Source: Microbacteriaceae bacterium
GTDB lineage: Bacteria > Actinomycetota > Actinomycetes > Actinomycetales > Microbacteriaceae
DNA length: 14,886 nucleotides
Assembly: GCA_022701925.1 (NCBI GenBank)
Contig: JAKONM010000054.1
Coordinates: forward strand, 1 to 14,886
Reading direction: 5' to 3'
In this document: positions 6,486 through 13,307 of the stretch, piece by piece
Layout: each line of letters starts with the position of its first letter
How positions within the stretch are numbered: position 1 is the stretch's first letter
Notes under the pieces: model-generated
Seen by the model: only the letters and a program-made list of their open reading frames with translations
The model's database searches: none
What the model was told of the DNA's origin: nothing
Program-made: the position numbers and the translations under genes

Positions 6486-7310
6486 TCAGCGGCTGAGCGC
6501 CGCGAGCTCCGCCCTCGACCTGGTGCCGGTCTTCCGCAGCAGGTTCGACACGTGGAACTTGACGGTGTTGCCGCTGATGCCCAGCTGCACCGCGACGTCG
6601 TGGTTCCGAGCGCCGGTCGCGACCAGCTGCAGCACCTCCCGCTCGCGGACGGAGAGGGCGACGTCGTCCGGGAGGTGGTCCGGCACCGGCGGCGGGTCCA
6701 GCGGCAGCCGGACGTCGAGGGACGAGCCCCAGCCCGGCGTCGCGGAGACGGCGAGCACCCCGTCGAGCGCGGAGACCTGCTGCGCGATCGGGCGGATCGC
6801 GTCGTCGTGCTCGGTGAGCTCGCCGGGACCGTCGTCGCGGATGCCGATCAGCAGGTTCAGGCCGTCGCAGTCCCACTGCACGCGCACCCGGGTGCTCGTG
6901 CCGCGGTCCACCAGGGCCAGCACCGCGCCGCGCACGATCGCGCGCGCGGCGTGCGCCACCTCCCCGGGCAGCGCCCGGCCGGTCGCGGGCGGCTCCACGA
7001 ACTGCACGTCCAGGCCCCCGAAGCGCGCCAGCGGGTTCAGGTCGGAGCGCAGGCGGGCGAAGGCCCCGACGACCGGCTCCAGCATCGTGCTGCGCTCGTC
7101 GTCGGTCACCGTCCGCAGCCGGATCAGCGCAGTGGTCGCGGTCTCGATGGACAGGCGCCGCGCCGCGCCGTCGTCGAGCCGGCTGCTGCGGAGGATGGCG
7201 AGCAGCGACTCCAGCACGACCGCGTGCCGATCCGCCTGCTCGGCCACCGTCAGCGCGTGCTCCGTGACGGCCCGACGCGACGCCGACCGCGGTCTCCGGT
7301 CGTCGTCCAC
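6486..7310 (-). CDS. LuxR-type regulator with degenerate histidine-kinase-like ATPase domain
   Basis: A 274-residue protein. Residues 218-272 are a clear LuxR/NarL helix-turn-helix: LSVREREVLQLVATGARNHD followed by AVQLGISGNTVKFHVSNLLR. There is no receiver domain in front. Residues about 115-205 instead resemble a HATPase_c domain. They show an N-box-like helix (HAARAIVRGAVLALVDRG), a G1-like DDGPG at 159-163 and a G2-like segment GWGSSLDVRLPL. The N-box Asn that binds Mg-ATP appears to be Ala, and no phospho-acceptor His of the usual HD motif is seen in the preceding helices, so it is probably not an active kinase. It starts at GTG 7310, six bases after TAGGGT, and is divergent from the PHI/HPS operon. 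It is the obvious candidate for the local regulator, possibly sensing a metabolite; this is inferred from position. Confidence 0.85.
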   Translation of the reverse strand: MDDDRRPRSASRRAVTEHALTVAEQADRHAVVLESLLAILRSSRLDDGAARRLSIETATTALIRLRTVTDDERSTMLEPVVGAFARLRSDLNPLARFGGLDVQFVEPPATGRALPGEVAHAARAIVRGAVLALVDRGTSTRVRVQWDCDGLNLLIGIRDDGPGELTEHDDAIRPIAQQVSALDGVLAVSATPGWGSSLDVRLPLDPPPVPDHLPDDVALSVREREVLQLVATGARNHDVAVQLGISGNTVKFHVSNLLRKTGTRSRAELAALSR

Positions 7311-7316
7311 GTCCGC

Positions 7317-7322
7317 ACCCTA
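7317..7322 (-). promoter_or_regulatory. Putative -10 box, leaderless regulator transcript
   Basis: TAGGGT on the minus strand, six bases (gcggac) before the GTG at 7310. It is the only TAnnnT-like box seen for this gene. Confidence 0.45.
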
Positions 7323-7340
7323 CCCGCGGCCTCCCCGCCC

Positions 7341-7376
7341 GCCCGATCGGGCAGGTCGCCCGGTCGCTCGGGCAGG
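7341..7376. promoter_or_regulatory. Candidate operator in the regulator-PHI intergenic region
   Basis: The 101-bp gap between the divergent regulator and PHI genes holds a perfect 12-bp palindrome GCCCGATCGGGC (7341-7352). It also holds a second interrupted one, GCCCG-n6-CGGGC (7358-7373). Both end in TCGGGCAGG (7347-7355 and 7368-7376), so the repeat recurs exactly 21 bp apart, two helical turns. This fits a dimeric regulator binding in tandem. Which protein binds is inference. Confidence 0.5.
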
Positions 7377-7411
7377 AGACCTGCGGGGCAGCGGCGGGCA
7401 GCCTGGAGGGC

Positions 7412-7990
7412 GTGCAGCCGCAGGAGGAGACCGTCGCCGCAGCGCTCGACCTGATCGGGCGCGAGCTGGCGGCGGCGATCGACAGCACCGCGACGACCGA
7501 TCGGCAGGCGCTCGACCGCGTGGCGGACCTGCTCGCCGCCGCCCCCCGGGTCTTCGTGCACGGTGCCGGCCGCTCGGGCATCGCGCTCGGCATGACCGCG
7601 ATGCGGCTGATGCACCTGGGCCTCGAGGTCCACGTGGTGGGCGAGGTCACCGCGCCGGCGATCACGAGCGGCGACCTGCTGCTGACCGCCAGCGGGTCGG
7701 GGACGACCGGCGGCATCGTGCGCGCGGCCGCGACGGCCCGGGACGTCGGCGCCGCGGTGGCCGCGGTGACCACCGCGGCGGAGTCGCCGCTGGCGGCCCT
7801 CGCCACCGAGGTGCTCGTCGTCCGCGCCGCCGCCAAGCAGGACCGTTCGGGCACCGCGTCGGCGCAGTACGCGGGCGGCCTCTTCGAGCAGACGGTCGTC
7901 GTGCTCGGCGACGCGCTGTTCCACGCCCTCTGGCGGCGCTCCGGCCGATCCGCCGACGACCTCTGGCCGCGTCACGCGAACCTCGAGTGA
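7412..7990 (+). CDS. hxlB: 6-phospho-3-hexuloisomerase (PHI)
   Basis: A 192-residue SIS-domain isomerase, the normal PHI length. It converts D-arabino-3-hexulose 6-phosphate to fructose 6-phosphate in the ribulose monophosphate pathway. The visible SIS features are VFVHGAGRSGIALG (residues 47-60), a second phosphate loop LTASGSGTTGG (91-101), and AQYAGGLFEQ with the presumed catalytic Glu159. The C-terminus RHANLE is typical of PHI. The GTG start at 7412 has a GGAGGG only two bases upstream, too close for a normal Shine-Dalgarno, so the exact start is less certain. HPS follows after 40 bp on the same strand, and both steps of formaldehyde fixation are thus present. Control by the divergent LuxR-type gene is likely. 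Confidence 0.93.
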   Translation: MQPQEETVAAALDLIGRELAAAIDSTATTDRQALDRVADLLAAAPRVFVHGAGRSGIALGMTAMRLMHLGLEVHVVGEVTAPAITSGDLLLTASGSGTTGGIVRAAATARDVGAAVAAVTTAAESPLAALATEVLVVRAAAKQDRSGTASAQYAGGLFEQTVVVLGDALFHALWRRSGRSADDLWPRHANLE

Positions 7991-8030
7991 CGCCCGCCGC
8001 ACATCACCACCGATGGAAGAAGGAAGACCG

Positions 8031-8654
8031 ATGCAGCTGCAGTTCGCCATGGACACCCTCACGACGGAGGCCGCGCTCGAGCTCGCCGCGGCGGCCGCCC
8101 CGCACGTCGACATCCTCGAGCTGGGCACCCCGCTGATCAAGGCTGCCGGGCTCTCCGCCGTGACCGCGATCAAAGCCGCCCACCCCGACAAGATCGTCTT
8201 CGCCGACCTGAAGACGATGGACGCCGGCGAGCTGGAGGCGGACATCGCATTCTCCGCCGGCGCCGACCTGGTCACCGTGCTCGGCATCGCGGGCGACAGC
8301 ACGATCGTCGGCGCGGTCAAGGCGGCGCAGAAGCACGGCAAGGGGATCGTCGCCGACCTGATCGGCGTGCCCGACAAGCCCGAGCGCGCGAAGGAGGTCG
8401 TGGCCCTCGGCGTGGAGTTCGTCGAGATGCACGCCGGCCTCGACGAGCAGGCCGAGGAGGGGTACTCGCTCGACTCGCTGCTGACCGACGGCGAGCAGGC
8501 GGGCGTGCCGTTCTCGGTCGCCGGCGGGGTGTCCACCTCGACCATCGAGGCGGTGCAGCGCTCGGGTGCGCGCGTCGCGGTCGCCGGCGGCGCGATCTAC
8601 GGGGCGCCGGACGTCGGCGCGGCCGCCGCTGCGCTCAGAGCCGCGATCGTCTGA
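8031..8654 (+). CDS. hxlA: 3-hexulose-6-phosphate synthase (HPS)
   Basis: A 207-residue TIM-barrel enzyme of the orotidine-5'-phosphate decarboxylase superfamily that condenses formaldehyde with ribulose 5-phosphate. It begins MQLQFAMDTLTTEAALELA, and the superfamily DxKxxD motif is seen as ADLKTMD (Asp59, Lys61, Asp64). The phosphate-binding ends are FSVAGGVST (161-169) and VAVAGGAIYG (182-191). HAGLDEQ at 134-140 is typical of HPS. The length is normal. The ATG at 8031 is preceded by a strong AAGAAGGAAG ribosome-binding site; an in-frame ATG at 8013 lies within that region and is rejected. It forms an operon with the upstream PHI gene and ends at a strong hairpin. In a non-methylotroph the pair would mainly detoxify formaldehyde or supply pentose phosphates in reverse. 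Confidence 0.96.
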   Translation: MQLQFAMDTLTTEAALELAAAAAPHVDILELGTPLIKAAGLSAVTAIKAAHPDKIVFADLKTMDAGELEADIAFSAGADLVTVLGIAGDSTIVGAVKAAQKHGKGIVADLIGVPDKPERAKEVVALGVEFVEMHAGLDEQAEEGYSLDSLLTDGEQAGVPFSVAGGVSTSTIEAVQRSGARVAVAGGAIYGAPDVGAAAAALRAAIV

Positions 8655-8663
8655 CGGTCGTCG

Positions 8664-8709
8664 CGTGGAGCGGGGAGGGGCGGCCGCGGCCGACCCTCCC
8701 CGCTCCACG
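8664..8709. terminator. Bidirectional terminator hairpin, 16-bp perfect stem
   Basis: CGTGGAGCGGGGAGGG (8664-8679) is the exact reverse complement of 8694-8709, with a 14-base GC-rich loop. It lies between the convergent HPS (stop at 8654) and App1 (stop at 8728) genes. There is no U-tract on either side. Confidence 0.75.
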
Positions 8710-8727
8710 GCGTCCAGCCGACGGGCG

Positions 8728-9717
8728 TCAGAGCAGGCCGCGCTCCTCCAGCGCCTTCGCGAACCCGCCGCCGTCGGGGGCGAAGACCCAGTCCACATCC
8801 GTGACCGACTCGCGCCAGGTCTCGCGCGACCGGCCGCCGGCCAGCACCGCCTCGCTGTCCGACAGCTGGCGGATGCCGATCAGCGCGACGTTCTGCGGGT
8901 GCGCCTCCGCGAAGCCGCTGTACGTCTCCTCGTCGTGCTGGCCGTCGTCCCCGAGCAGCAGCCACTTCATGTCGGGGAACTCGACCGCCAGCCGGTCCAG
9001 CTCCTCGATCTTGTGGGCCCGGCCCGAGCGGAAGACGCGATCCGGCTCCGGGCCCCAGTCGGTGAGCAGCAGCGGGCCCGCGGGGTAGAGGTTGCGGCTG
9101 AGGAAGCGTTTGAGCGTCGGCGCCACGTTCCACGCGCCCGTGGACAGGTACAGGAACGGCGCGGCGGGGTGCGTGGTCCTGATGCGGTCGTAGAGCACGG
9201 ACATCCCGGGCGTCGGCGTGCGGGCGTGCTCGTTCACCACGAACGTGTTCCAGGCGGCGAGCAGCGGGCGCGGCAGCGCGGTCACCATCACGGTGTCGTC
9301 GATGTCGGACACGATGCCGAAGGGCGCCTCGGGATCGACGACGAAGACCGGCGCGGTCACCGTCGAGGGCTGCTGCTCGTCCTCGCTGGTCAGCGTGATC
9401 TCGTGCCAGCCGGGGGTCAGCTCCGCGTCGACGCGCACGTCGATCACGCCGCCCCGGTCGGCGCGCACGTGGTGCACCCGGTCGCCGATCTCGACCCGCA
9501 CGGGCGCGTCGTCCACGGGCACGCCCGTGAAGCTGCGCCAGCCGCGCACCGACTCCAGGGGCGACTCGTCGGGGTCCCGGTGGGTGATCAGCACCCGGCC
9601 CAGCACCCGCACCCACGTGGTGGAGCCGTAGCCGGTGTAGGGGATGACGACGGGGGAGTGGCCGTGCCGGCGGGCGCGGCGCTCGCGCCAGCCGCGCACC
9701 GCGTCGTCGATCCTCAT
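8728..9717 (-). CDS. App1-family (DUF2183) phosphatase
   Basis: About 329 residues from ATG 9717. After an N-terminal helix comes the conserved VIPYTGYG (25-31), then a beta-rich stretch (about 35-127). The HAD-like catalytic part follows: motif DIDDT (138-142, nucleophile Asp138), YLSTGAWN (190-197), AHKIEEL with Lys236, and LLGDDGQHDEE (255-264). This matches the App1 catalytic domain, known in yeast as a Mg-dependent phosphatidate phosphatase. Bacterial members are common in actinobacteria and their substrates are largely unknown. The start is uncertain: an in-frame GTG at 9813 would add 32 residues, and family members often extend a few residues before the RIDDA helix. No Shine-Dalgarno is seen for either. 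No signal peptide is visible, so it is probably cytoplasmic. Its neighbours give no functional link. Confidence 0.85.
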   Translation of the reverse strand: MRIDDAVRGWRERRARRHGHSPVVIPYTGYGSTTWVRVLGRVLITHRDPDESPLESVRGWRSFTGVPVDDAPVRVEIGDRVHHVRADRGGVIDVRVDAELTPGWHEITLTSEDEQQPSTVTAPVFVVDPEAPFGIVSDIDDTVMVTALPRPLLAAWNTFVVNEHARTPTPGMSVLYDRIRTTHPAAPFLYLSTGAWNVAPTLKRFLSRNLYPAGPLLLTDWGPEPDRVFRSGRAHKIEELDRLAVEFPDMKWLLLGDDGQHDEETYSGFAEAHPQNVALIGIRQLSDSEAVLAGGRSRETWRESVTDVDWVFAPDGGGFAKALEERGLL

Positions 9718-9896
9718 GGCGCGTCCGACGGCCTGCTCGACCGCCGGCGGAGGGGTGCGCTGCCGGAAGCGGCGCCGTCGCTCGGGACCGGTCGACTCTG
9801 AGGGGCCTGCCACCCGAGGAAGTCTCGCAGACCGTCGTCCGCTGAAAACCGGCTGTAACCCGCGGACACAACCGATCCGCTGTCCGGGTGCATGGG

Positions 9897-9902
9897 TATG
9901 TT
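9897..9902 (+). promoter_or_regulatory. Possible -10 box for the osmoprotectant ABC operon
   Basis: TATGTT on the plus strand, the best -10-like sequence upstream of the ATPase gene, 50 bases before its GTG start. The -35 is not clear. The region 9814-9952 is shared with the divergent App1 gene. Confidence 0.4.
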
Positions 9903-9952
9903 GAGCGACCGTTCGGCGCTCGGCCGTGCGGATGGACGACCGGAGGGTGCGC

Positions 9953-10864
9953 GTGGCGATCGAGTTCCGCAACGTCCGCAAGACCTATCCGGACGGCACC
10001 ACCGCCGTCGAGGACTTCTCGCTCACGATCCCCTCGCGCTCCACCACGGTGTTCGTGGGGTCGTCGGGCTGCGGCAATACCACGCTGCTGCGCATGATCA
10101 ACCGCATGGTCGATGCGACCAGCGGCCAGGTGCTGATCGACGGCGAGGACGTGGGCGCGATCGAGCCCGTCGCGCTGCGCCGCCGCATCGGCTACGTGAT
10201 GCAGAACTCGGGGCTGCTGCCGCACCGCACCGTGATCGACAACGTCGCGACCGTGCCGGTGCTGACCGGCACGCCGAAGGCGAAGGCGCGCGAGCAGTCG
10301 ATGGCCCTGCTGGACCGGGTCGGGCTGGACCGCTCGCTGGCGAAGCGGTACCCGGGCCAGCTGTCGGGCGGTCAGCAGCAGCGCGTCGGCGTCGCCCGCG
10401 GGCTCGCCGCGGACCCCAACATCCTGCTGATGGACGAGCCGTTCGGCGCCGTCGACCCCATCGTGCGCGACGAGCTGCAGCGCGAGCTGCTGCGCCTGCA
10501 GCGCGAACTGGGCAAGACCGTCGTGTTCGTGACCCACGACATCGACGAGGCGTTCCTGCTCGGCACCCAGGTCGTGATCCTCAAGCGCGGCGGCGTGGTC
10601 GCGCAGATCGGCACGCCCGCCGAGATCCTCGCCCGGCCGAAGGACGACTTCGTCGCCGACTTCATCGGCGCCAAGCGCGGCAAGCGGCGCCTGACCGTGG
10701 AGCAGCAGGGCGACGGCGACGACCTGCTGCTCGTGGACTCCTCGGGCTACCCGGCGGGCCTCATCAGCGCGCCCGGCGGCCGCCTCGAGCCGGTGCTCAG
10801 CGGCGGCAGCGACCCCAAGTCGCGCAGCGTCTCGAACAAGACGGACCAGGCGGGCGACGCCTGA
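9953..10864 (+). CDS. opuCA: Osmoprotectant (betaine/choline-type) ABC importer ATPase, Walker A Lys replaced
   Basis: A 303-residue ATPase of the OpuCA/ProV group, which powers uptake of quaternary-amine osmoprotectants. It begins VAIEFRNVRKTYPDG. Other motifs are normal: Q-loop in YVMQNSGLLPHRT, signature LSGGQQQRVGVARG, Walker B NILLMDEPFGAVD, and the H-loop VTHDIDEA. The Walker A loop reads GSSGCGNTT, with Asn42 (codon AAT at 10076-10078) in place of the nearly invariant Lys, which should cripple ATP binding and hydrolysis. The usual C-terminal CBS pair is missing or reduced to about 60 residues. GTG 9953 is chosen because GGAGG at 9942-9946 is ideally placed; starts at 9926, 9932 and 9947 are possible. 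Its stop overlaps the next start by one base (TGATG). Control is probably by osmotic stress, but no sequence shows this. Confidence 0.92.
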   Translation: MAIEFRNVRKTYPDGTTAVEDFSLTIPSRSTTVFVGSSGCGNTTLLRMINRMVDATSGQVLIDGEDVGAIEPVALRRRIGYVMQNSGLLPHRTVIDNVATVPVLTGTPKAKAREQSMALLDRVGLDRSLAKRYPGQLSGGQQQRVGVARGLAADPNILLMDEPFGAVDPIVRDELQRELLRLQRELGKTVVFVTHDIDEAFLLGTQVVILKRGGVVAQIGTPAEILARPKDDFVADFIGAKRGKRRLTVEQQGDGDDLLLVDSSGYPAGLISAPGGRLEPVLSGGSDPKSRSVSNKTDQAGDA

Positions 10865-11583
10865 TGGACTGGGTGCTGAGCCACCTCGACGACATCGGGA
10901 ACCTCACGGTCACGCACATCGTGCTGTGCGTCCCCGCCATCGTCATCGGGTTCGTGGTCTCGGTGCCCCTCGGCTACGCCGCGTCGAAGTCCTCCCTCGC
11001 CCGGGGCGTGCTGCTCACCCTCGGGAACGTCCTCTACACGATCCCGGGCATCGCCCTCGTGGTGCTCGTGCCCGTGACGCTCGGCATCCCCCTGCTGAAC
11101 CCGGTCAACGTGACCATCGCGCTGCTGATCTACGCGGTCGCGATCATGGTCCGCTCCGCCGCCGACGCGTTCGTCTCGGTCTCCGGCGACGTCAAGCAGT
11201 CCGCCACCGCGCAGGGCTACTCGGCCTCGCAGCGCTTCTGGCGCGTCGAGCTGCCGCTGGCGGGTCCGGTGCTGCTCGCAGGAGTGCGGGTCGTGTCCGT
11301 CAGCACCATCAGCCTCGCCACGGTCGGGGCGCTCGTCGGCATCCCCAGCCTCGGCACCTTCTTCACCGACGCCTTCCAGCGCAACTTCGCGCTCGAGGCC
11401 GTGGTCGGGCTGGTGCTCGTCCTGCTGCTGGCCGCCGTCTTCGACCTGCTGCTGTCGCTGGTCGGACGCGCCCTCATGCCGTGGACCCGCGGGACCCGGC
11501 TGTCCGCCGGCGCCGCGAAGGCGCTGTCCCAGCCGGTCCCTGCGGGGGTCGGGGACGTGGCAGGGCCGGGAGGGCGGCTCTGA
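10864..11583 (+). CDS. opuCB: Osmoprotectant ABC importer permease 1
   Basis: A 239-residue membrane protein with about five to six helices, typical of OpuCB/ProW permeases. The start MDWVLSHLDDIGNLTVTHI resembles family N-termini. The cytoplasmic EAA loop that docks on the ATPase is visible as SATAQGYSASQRFWRVELPL (about residues 116-135), with the conserved Gly and the ELPLA ending. It also has VLYTIPGIALVVL, the family segment with the conserved Pro. It overlaps the ATPase stop by one base and the second permease start by one base (both TGATG), so the operon is translationally coupled. The last 30 or so residues are a soluble tail of low complexity. Substrate identity (betaine, carnitine, choline) cannot be told. 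Confidence 0.92.
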   Translation: MDWVLSHLDDIGNLTVTHIVLCVPAIVIGFVVSVPLGYAASKSSLARGVLLTLGNVLYTIPGIALVVLVPVTLGIPLLNPVNVTIALLIYAVAIMVRSAADAFVSVSGDVKQSATAQGYSASQRFWRVELPLAGPVLLAGVRVVSVSTISLATVGALVGIPSLGTFFTDAFQRNFALEAVVGLVLVLLLAAVFDLLLSLVGRALMPWTRGTRLSAGAAKALSQPVPAGVGDVAGPGGRL

Positions 11584-12326
11584 TGCTGTTCCTCGACGCG
11601 ATCGACTGGATCCTCGACCCGGAGCACTGGCGCGAGGTGAACTTCGGCCCCGGCATCGGGGAGGAGCTGGTGGCGCACCTGTGGCTCACCCTGCTCAGCG
11701 TCCTGGCGGTGGCGGTGGTCGCGCTGCCGGTCGGCCTGTACATCGGGCACACGGGGCGCGGGCGGGGTGTCGCGGTCGTCCTGGCGAACGTCGTGCGGGC
11801 GGTTCCGACGCTCGGACTGCTGGCGCTGCTGTTCATCGCGCTGCCGCTCGGACTGGGCCCGGCCGTCTTCGTGTTCCTGCTCCTGGGCGTGCCGCCGCTG
11901 CTCGCCGGCGCCTACGCCGGCCTCGAGTCGGTGGACCGGCAAACGATCGACGCCGCCCGGGCCATGGGCTTCACGGAGTGGCAGGTGCTGCTCCGCGTCG
12001 AGCTGCCGCTGGCGGCGCCGCTGATCCTCGGCGGCCTGCGCAGCACGGTGCTGCAGGTCATCGCCTCCGTCACCCTCATCTCGAACTTCGGGCTGAACTC
12101 GCTGGGCGACTTCATCCTCGGCGGTCTCGCCAGCCAGGACTACCCGCAGGTGGTCGCCGGCTCGCTGCTCGTGACCGCCCTCGCACTCCTCGTCGACGGC
12201 CTGCTGGCCCTCGTCGAGCGAGCGGCAGCGCCGCGCGGGGTGTCCCGCGGCGACGGCCGCACCACAGCACGGAGTCGGCGCGTCCGCACCGCTCCGACCG
12301 GGGCACCCATCGCTGAAGGGAACTGA
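11583..12326 (+). CDS. opuCD: Osmoprotectant ABC importer permease 2
   Basis: A 247-residue paralogue of permease 1, so the importer is a permease heterodimer. Membrane helices are evident at about residues 30-50, 60-85, 88-110, 140-165 and 190-215. The EAA loop is clear: DAARAMGFTEWQVLLRVELP (about residues 123-142), closer to consensus than in permease 1. The segment VRAVPTLGLLALLF corresponds to the conserved Pro-containing stretch. The ATG overlaps the preceding stop (TGATG), and the stop lies five bases before the lipoprotein gene. The C-terminal 35 residues are polar and arginine-rich, and probably cytoplasmic. The choice of opuCB against opuCD for the two permeases is by operon order only. 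Confidence 0.92.
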   Translation: MLFLDAIDWILDPEHWREVNFGPGIGEELVAHLWLTLLSVLAVAVVALPVGLYIGHTGRGRGVAVVLANVVRAVPTLGLLALLFIALPLGLGPAVFVFLLLGVPPLLAGAYAGLESVDRQTIDAARAMGFTEWQVLLRVELPLAAPLILGGLRSTVLQVIASVTLISNFGLNSLGDFILGGLASQDYPQVVAGSLLVTALALLVDGLLALVERAAAPRGVSRGDGRTTARSRRVRTAPTGAPIAEGN

Positions 12327-12331
12327 GCACC

Positions 12332-13297
12332 ATGTCTCGCACCATCACCCGCCGCGGAGTCCTCGGCACCGCGGCCGTCGCCGCCTCCCTGGCCCTCGGC
12401 CTGGCCGGCTGCTCCAACTCGAGCACGATCGGCGGCACCGCCTCCTCCGGGGCTCCGGCAGCGTCCGGCAGCGCGGCCTCCGGCGACGCCAAGTCGCTGG
12501 TCATCGGCTCCGCGAACTTCCCGGAGAACGAGATCCTGGCCCGCATCTACGGCGGGGCGCTCGCCGCGAAGGGCTACACGATCACCTACAAGCCGAACAT
12601 CGGCAACCGAGACGCGTACCTGGCGGCGCTGAAGGGCGGCGAGATCAACCTCGTCCCCGAGTACGCGGGCTCGCTGCTGTCCTACCTGGACCAGAGCGCC
12701 AACGCCAAGAGCGGTGACGACGTCAAGGACGGCATCGACGCGAAGATCGGCACGCTGAACGCCGTGGCGTACGACCTGGCCGACGCCGCCGACTCCGACT
12801 CGCTGAACGTCACGAAGAAGTTCTCCGAGGACAACGGCGTGACCTCGATCGCCGACCTCAGCAAGGTCGACTCCGTCACCCTGGCCGCGAACCCCGAGTT
12901 CGCCACACGGGCCGACGGCATCAAGGGCCTCCAGTCGGTCTACGGGCTGGACAACATCAAGTTCCGCGCGATCAACGACAGCGGCGGCAACAACACGCTG
13001 AAGGCGCTGCTGGGCAACCAGGTGCAGGTGGCCGACATCTACTCGACCACCCCGTCGATCATCGACAACGACCTGGTCACGCTGAAGGACCCGAAGAACC
13101 TGTTCGCCTCGCAGCAGGTGCTGCCGATCGTCAGCAAGGACAAGGCCTCCGACGAGGTCGAGGAGATCCTGAACGACGTGTCGGACGAGCTGACCACGGA
13201 CGACCTGCTCGAGCTGAACAAGCAGAACCAGGGCTCGTCGAAGACGGACCCGACCGACCTGGCCGCGCAGTTCCTGAAGGACAAGAACCTGGGCTGA
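12332..13297 (+). CDS. opuCC: Osmoprotectant-binding lipoprotein of the ABC importer
   Basis: A 321-residue extracellular binding protein. The N-terminus has a twin-arginine (TRRGVLG, residues 6-12), a hydrophobic stretch and the lipobox LAGC with Cys27. It is probably a lipid-anchored protein, possibly Tat-exported. A Ser/Ala/Gly-rich linker (28-52) precedes the domain starting LVIGSANFPENEILARIYGG. PEYAGSLLSYL and the GGNNTLKALLGN region match the OpuCC/ProX glycine-betaine-binding fold with its two lobes. The substrate cage cannot be assigned by eye. The ATG at 12332 follows an AAGGG about 11 bases upstream. It is the last gene of the operon, and a hairpin follows its stop. Overall Asp/Asn/Lys content is higher than in neighbouring proteins, as usual for secreted binding proteins. 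Confidence 0.93.
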   Translation: MSRTITRRGVLGTAAVAASLALGLAGCSNSSTIGGTASSGAPAASGSAASGDAKSLVIGSANFPENEILARIYGGALAAKGYTITYKPNIGNRDAYLAALKGGEINLVPEYAGSLLSYLDQSANAKSGDDVKDGIDAKIGTLNAVAYDLADAADSDSLNVTKKFSEDNGVTSIADLSKVDSVTLAANPEFATRADGIKGLQSVYGLDNIKFRAINDSGGNNTLKALLGNQVQVADIYSTTPSIIDNDLVTLKDPKNLFASQQVLPIVSKDKASDEVEEILNDVSDELTTDDLLELNKQNQGSSKTDPTDLAAQFLKDKNLG

Positions 13298-13307
13298 GCC
13301 CGCGGGT

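Noticed and set aside
4294..7854. A 1186-codon open frame on the minus strand
   Set aside because: It is the antisense or shifted shadow of the oxidase, G6PD-family, regulator and PHI genes. Its translation is low-complexity Arg/Ala/Pro with no family motif, as expected in high-GC DNA.
8013..8030. In-frame ATG upstream of HPS
   Set aside because: It encodes the ribosome-binding site itself (EEGRP), and HPS proteins begin at the later ATG with MQLQFA.
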